Assembly (NCBI GenBank): GCA_022072445.1 | Contig: JAJVHV010000001.1 | Span: 124,001-188,000, forward strand | From: Phycisphaerae bacterium | GTDB lineage: Bacteria; Planctomycetota; Phycisphaerae; UBA1845; Fen-1342 | DNA: 64,000 nucleotides | Direction: 5' to 3' | In this document: positions 61,914-64,000 of the stretch, in pieces | Layout of the letters: the number at the start of each line of letters is the position of its first letter | How positions within the stretch are numbered: the stretch's first letter is position 1 | Position numbers and translations under genes: made by a program | The notes under the pieces: model-generated | What the model saw: only the letters and a program-made list of their open reading frames with translations | Databases searched by the model: none | What the model was told of the DNA's origin: nothing

Positions 61914-62579
61914 ATGATCGAACCGGCGGGTGTGATTTTCGACATGGATGGCGTACTCGTCGCGTCGGGCCCGGCCCACCGCGCGAGCTGGCAACTGCTC
62001 GCTCGCCGCCACGCCTTCAACGTCAGCGACGAGGATTTCGACCGCACGTTCGGCCGCACGAGCCGCGACATCATCCGGCTACTAGCCGGCCGCACGCTGA
62101 GCGATGCGGAAGTCCGAACGCTCGACGACGAAAAAGAGGCGCTCTACCGCGAGCTGGTGCGCGGCGTCGTGCCGCTGATGATCGGGGCGCGCGAGACGCT
62201 CGAGGCCCTGCGCTCGGCCGGCCTGGCGCTGGCCGTGGCCACATCCGGCCCGCGCGACAACGTCGAACTGGTCCTGACCGAGACCGGCATCGCGACGTAC
62301 TTCTCGGGCGTCGTGCATGGCGGCGACATCGAACGCGGTAAACCGGCGCCGGACTGCTTTCTGCTGGCCGCCGAACGCTTGCGGCGTTTGCCGGCGCGCT
62401 GCGTGGTGGTTGAAGACGCACCGGTGGGGATCGAGGCGGCCCGTGCCGCGGGCATGCGCGTGGTCGCACTGGTGGGAACGCACGGCGAAGCGGTGCTCCG
62501 CGCCGCCGGCGCCGATCGCGTCGTCGAGCGCCTCGCGCAGATCACGCCCGAGCTGGTGGCTGCGCTCGTGGCGGTGTAG
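61914..62579 (+). CDS. HAD-superfamily phosphatase, beta-phosphoglucomutase-like
   Basis: 221 residues. Motif I is VIFDMDGVLVASG with the nucleophile and acid/base aspartates, motif II is VATSGPRDN, motif III is RGKPAPDCFLLA, and motif IV is VVEDAPVGIEAARAAG. The helical cap after motif I (HRASWQLLARRHAFNVSDED) places it in HAD subfamily IA near beta-phosphoglucomutases and sugar-phosphate phosphatases. The substrate is uncertain. It lies 20 bases after the SGNH/TPR gene. Confidence 0.91.
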   Translation: MIEPAGVIFDMDGVLVASGPAHRASWQLLARRHAFNVSDEDFDRTFGRTSRDIIRLLAGRTLSDAEVRTLDDEKEALYRELVRGVVPLMIGARETLEALRSAGLALAVATSGPRDNVELVLTETGIATYFSGVVHGGDIERGKPAPDCFLLAAERLRRLPARCVVVEDAPVGIEAARAAGMRVVALVGTHGEAVLRAAGADRVVERLAQITPELVAALVAV

Positions 62580-62600
62580 CCCCGGCGGGGGGGCGGCTGC

Positions 62601-62812
62601 CGGCTGCTCTACACAGCCGGGGGCGGCTGTGCCACACGCGGCCTTACAGATTCCCGAGCACAAACGCGTCGCGCATCTCGGTCACGTGCTCGTGCGGAAA
62701 CAGTCCAGCCGAGGGCGGCTGCTCTACACAGCCGAGGGCGGCTGTGCCACACGCGGCCTTACAGATTCCCGAGCACAAACGCGTCGCGCATCTCGATCAC
62801 GTGCTCGTGCGG
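62601..62812. repeat. Two direct copies of a 97-bp segment including the end of the S9 peptidase gene
   Basis: Copy 1 is 62601-62697 and copy 2 is 62716-62812, offset by 115 bases and differing at about two positions. Each contains CGGCTGCTCTACACAGCC, a partly palindromic AGCCGAGGGCGGCT-type element, and the reverse complement of the last 17 codons and stop of the S9 peptidase. Only copy 2 is part of the gene; copy 1 is a non-functional duplicate beyond its stop. Confidence 0.93.
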
Positions 62813-64000
62813 GAACAACCCGTGACCGGCGCGCGGGTAGAACATGACGTCGAACTGCTTCCCGGCCCGCTGAAGCTGATCCACAAACTGCACCGAATTC
62901 TGAAAGTGCACATTGTCGTCCATCAGACCGTGCATGATCAGCAGCCGCCCATGCAGGTTCTTGGCCAGCTTCGTCGGCGACGTCCGCTCGTAGCCCTGCG
63001 GGTTGTTCTGTGGCGTACGCATGTAGCGCTCGGTGTAGATCGTGTCGTAGCAGCGCCAATCGGTCACCGGCGCGCCCGCCACGCCGAGCTTGAACATCGT
63101 GCTGTTGGTGAGGCAGAAGCTGGTCTGAAAACCGCCATAGCTGTGCCCGTGAATGCCGATCCGCTCCGGATCGGCCGGGTAATTCGCGATCAGCCACCGC
63201 AGCCCGTCTTCCAGGTCCTGGCATTCGCTGACGCCCAGCCGCATGTAGTTCTGCCAGGCCGAGACGGCGCCCTGCCCGCTGCACGAGCGGTTGTCGCACA
63301 CCCACACCATGTAGCCCTGCTGGGCGAAATACTGCGAGTGCATCAGCCCGCCGCCCTGCCACGCGTTCCGTACGCTCGGCGCGTGCGGCCCCGAATACGT
63401 GTAGCTCCAGACCGGATACTTCTTCCCCTCCTCCATCCGCGGCGGCAGCACGAGCATCGCATTCATGATGTAGCCGTCGCGGGTCGGCACGCGCAGGAAC
63501 TTCACCTCGCCCAGCTCGAACTCGTGAATCGTCTTCACCTCGTTGGCGCTGATGACGCGCAGCAGCGAGCCGTCGCCGTGCCGCAAGTCGACGCGCGGCG
63601 CCGTCATGACGTTGCTGTACGTGTCGAAGAAGTATCGGAATCGCGGATCGAAATTGACGCGATGATCGAAGCCGGGCTCGGTCAGCCGCTCCAGCCCGCT
63701 GCCGTCGAGCTGCACGCGATACGCGTTCGACTGGATCGGGCTGTCGCGCGTGCCCGACAGATAAACCCAGCCCGCGGTCTCGTCGACGCCGTGCAGCGTG
63801 CGTGCCTCCCAGTCGCCACTCGTCACGCGCGTGATCAGTTCCCCGTCGCGCGCGTAATGATAAATGTGCCGCCAGCCGTCGCGCTGGCTCGACCACAGAA
63901 ACGACCCGTCGGCCAGCCAGTGCGGCGTGCCGATCACGTCCACCCACGCGGGCGAGTTCTCGCGGAACAGATTTCTTGACGCGCCGCTGACCGGGTCGGC
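62759..64000 (-). CDS. S9 family (dipeptidyl-peptidase IV-type) peptidase, N-terminus outside window
   Basis: 414 residues are visible and the frame is open to base 64000, so the N-terminal propeller part is cut off. The visible part has the end of the beta-propeller (LADGSFLWSSQRDGWRHIYH), then the alpha/beta-hydrolase domain. The nucleophile serine is in IGIHGHSYGGFQTS, the aspartate in IMHGLMDDNVHFQNS, and the histidine in PRAGHGLFPHE. CDNRSCSGQG and YERTSPTKLAKNLHG are typical of DPP IV-like enzymes, which remove X-Pro dipeptides. The last codons are duplicated downstream of the stop. Confidence 0.95.
   Translation of the reverse strand, partial: ADPVSGASRNLFRENSPAWVDVIGTPHWLADGSFLWSSQRDGWRHIYHYARDGELITRVTSGDWEARTLHGVDETAGWVYLSGTRDSPIQSNAYRVQLDGSGLERLTEPGFDHRVNFDPRFRYFFDTYSNVMTAPRVDLRHGDGSLLRVISANEVKTIHEFELGEVKFLRVPTRDGYIMNAMLVLPPRMEEGKKYPVWSYTYSGPHAPSVRNAWQGGGLMHSQYFAQQGYMVWVCDNRSCSGQGAVSAWQNYMRLGVSECQDLEDGLRWLIANYPADPERIGIHGHSYGGFQTSFCLTNSTMFKLGVAGAPVTDWRCYDTIYTERYMRTPQNNPQGYERTSPTKLAKNLHGRLLIMHGLMDDNVHFQNSVQFVDQLQRAGKQFDVMFYPRAGHGLFPHEHVIEMRDAFVLGNL

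Noticed and set aside
1-64000. tRNA, rRNA or riboswitch genes
   Set aside because: No cloverleaf with a convincing anticodon arm, rRNA segment or known riboswitch core was recognised by eye; a covariance-model search would be decisive.

Overview
The window looks like chromosome of an uncultured planctomycete, probably close to the Phycisphaerae. G+C is about two thirds by eye. The lineage markers are: four secreted proteins ending in dockerin-like DxNCDGSxNGFDID motifs, two PEP-CTERM proteins, a pseudopilin with an H-X9-DG tail, an ELWxxDGT-repeat protein, a CxxCGYxLRG zinc-ribbon membrane protein, and an ECF sigma factor whose gene overlaps a TPR serine/threonine kinase gene. No rRNA, tRNA, CRISPR array, prophage or transposase gene was seen. 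This is a chromosomal housekeeping and secretome region, not a mobile island.

Layout. 0-12 kb: end of a possible glycoside hydrolase, an orphan sugar-ABC ATPase, a secreted protein, a PA0069-type radical SAM enzyme, an OmpA-like lipoprotein, moaC, a D-cysteine desulfhydrase-like PLP enzyme, a pseudopilin, a zinc-ribbon membrane protein and a GlmL/MutL-like ASKHA protein. 12-13.6 kb: a composite palindromic repeat array running into a decayed kinase gene. 13.7-31 kb: a secretome block (ELWxxDGT, BNR-propeller, tail-fibre-like, parallel beta-helix, WxENxGWIN and PEP-CTERM proteins) around the sigma/kinase pair. 31-47 kb: a GT4 glycosyltransferase, mnmA, propeller-type exported proteins, the gltX-lipoprotein-acylphosphatase operon, a dockerin sialidase-like protein and PolX. 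47-64 kb: two exported peptidases, UDP-glucose dehydrogenase, an AmrS-like radical SAM enzyme, a large DUF4175-like membrane protein coupled to an STN-like secreted protein, surE, an SGNH/TPR protein, a HAD phosphatase and an S9 peptidase cut by the window edge.

The most notable signals lie outside ordinary gene function. A perfect 16-bp parS palindrome (57705-57720) sits inside the STN-like gene. The signal peptide of the 36.5-kb gene is in a different frame from its mature part, joined through a run of nine G. The intergenic regions hold an unusually varied set of short tandem arrays: periods of 8, about 104 (with a 7-bp core), 27, 40 and about 62/195-249 bp. Related palindromes with a GCGA/TCGC loop occur at both ends of the window. 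A 97-bp duplication copies the end of the S9 peptidase gene. A kinase gene next to the largest array lacks its P-loop, carries a repeat-like insertion and is frameshifted in a GC dinucleotide run.

As working units, the clearest operons are gltX-lipoprotein-acyP (ATGA overlap, then 2 bp), the ECF sigma-kinase pair (14-bp overlap), the STN-like/DUF4175-like pair (17 bp), ugd-amrS (6 bp), and two pairs of exported proteins (29.06 kb and 38.5 kb). Many exported proteins carry either a dockerin-like end or a PEP-CTERM anchor. That implies cohesin-like and exosortase partners elsewhere in the genome.
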